5,954 nucleotides of DNA from Thermoplasmata archaeon (GTDB lineage Archaea; Thermoplasmatota; Thermoplasmata; GCA-020350865), in assembly GCA_020351895.1 (NCBI GenBank), contig CP070672.1:1007401-1013354 (forward strand), given 5' to 3'. Within the stretch, counting starts at the first letter, position 1. Each line of letters begins with the position of its first letter. Under the pieces are notes generated by a model that was given only the letters and a program-made list of their open reading frames with translations, ran no database searches and was not told the DNA's origin. A program made the translations under genes and the position numbers. Shown here piece by piece: positions 5,942 to 5,954 of the stretch.

Positions 5942-5954
5942 ATGGTTGAGGATA
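5942..5954 (+). CDS. Start of the next gene (four codons only)
   Basis: ATG GTT GAG GAT (M-V-E-D) begins 28 nt after the stop of the cysteine-rich protein and has a good GGGGGAG ribosome site. The frame stays open to the window edge. An in-frame ATG at 5933 would add M-R-K but sits directly against the ribosome site. Too little is visible to name a product. If the preceding protein is an accessory part of a secretion or pilus ATPase, this could be the motor protein. Confidence 0.5.

Overview
The window looks like a chromosomal piece of a euryarchaeon, most likely of the Thermoplasmata (Thermoplasmatota) group. Archaeal signs are purine-rich BRE plus TATA boxes about 25-40 nt upstream of starts, GGAG-type Shine-Dalgarno sites, U-run terminators without GC stems, and one start that looks leaderless. 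The lineage call is an inference: it rests on a giant secreted NosD-type beta-helix protein ending in a duplicated 'GWNLIS/GWNLV' domain, an architecture I associate with Thermoplasmata. The window is moderately AT-rich. I see no rRNA, tRNA, CRISPR array, transposase or integrase.

Layout: four genes lie on the minus strand and two on the plus strand. Read in minus-strand order from a divergent promoter region (about 5045-5304), they are a 1195-residue secreted parallel beta-helix protein (5044-1457), a two-CBS-domain protein (1338-859), a second two-CBS-domain protein (704-240), and the first 59 codons of an unrecognised membrane protein that runs off the left edge (179-1). U-runs after the beta-helix gene and after the first CBS gene, plus a good TATA box before the first CBS gene, suggest mostly separate transcripts. 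On the plus strand are a 202-residue cytoplasmic protein with eight cysteines (5305-5913) and the first four codons of the next gene (from 5942), which is probably co-transcribed with it.

How they may work together: the beta-helix protein has a signal peptide, about 30 coils of roughly 23 residues, two copies of an embedded 96-residue module exactly 365 residues apart, and a C-terminal pair of related domains, so it should act outside the cell. The CBS proteins are probably small cytoplasmic adenosine-ligand sensors and look like old paralogs. The cysteine-rich protein resembles, from memory, the part found before the ATPase domain of some archaeal type II/IV secretion (pilus-type) ATPases. 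If so, the cut-off gene at 5942 would be that ATPase. Nothing in the window proves this. No link between the neighbouring functions is shown beyond gene order.
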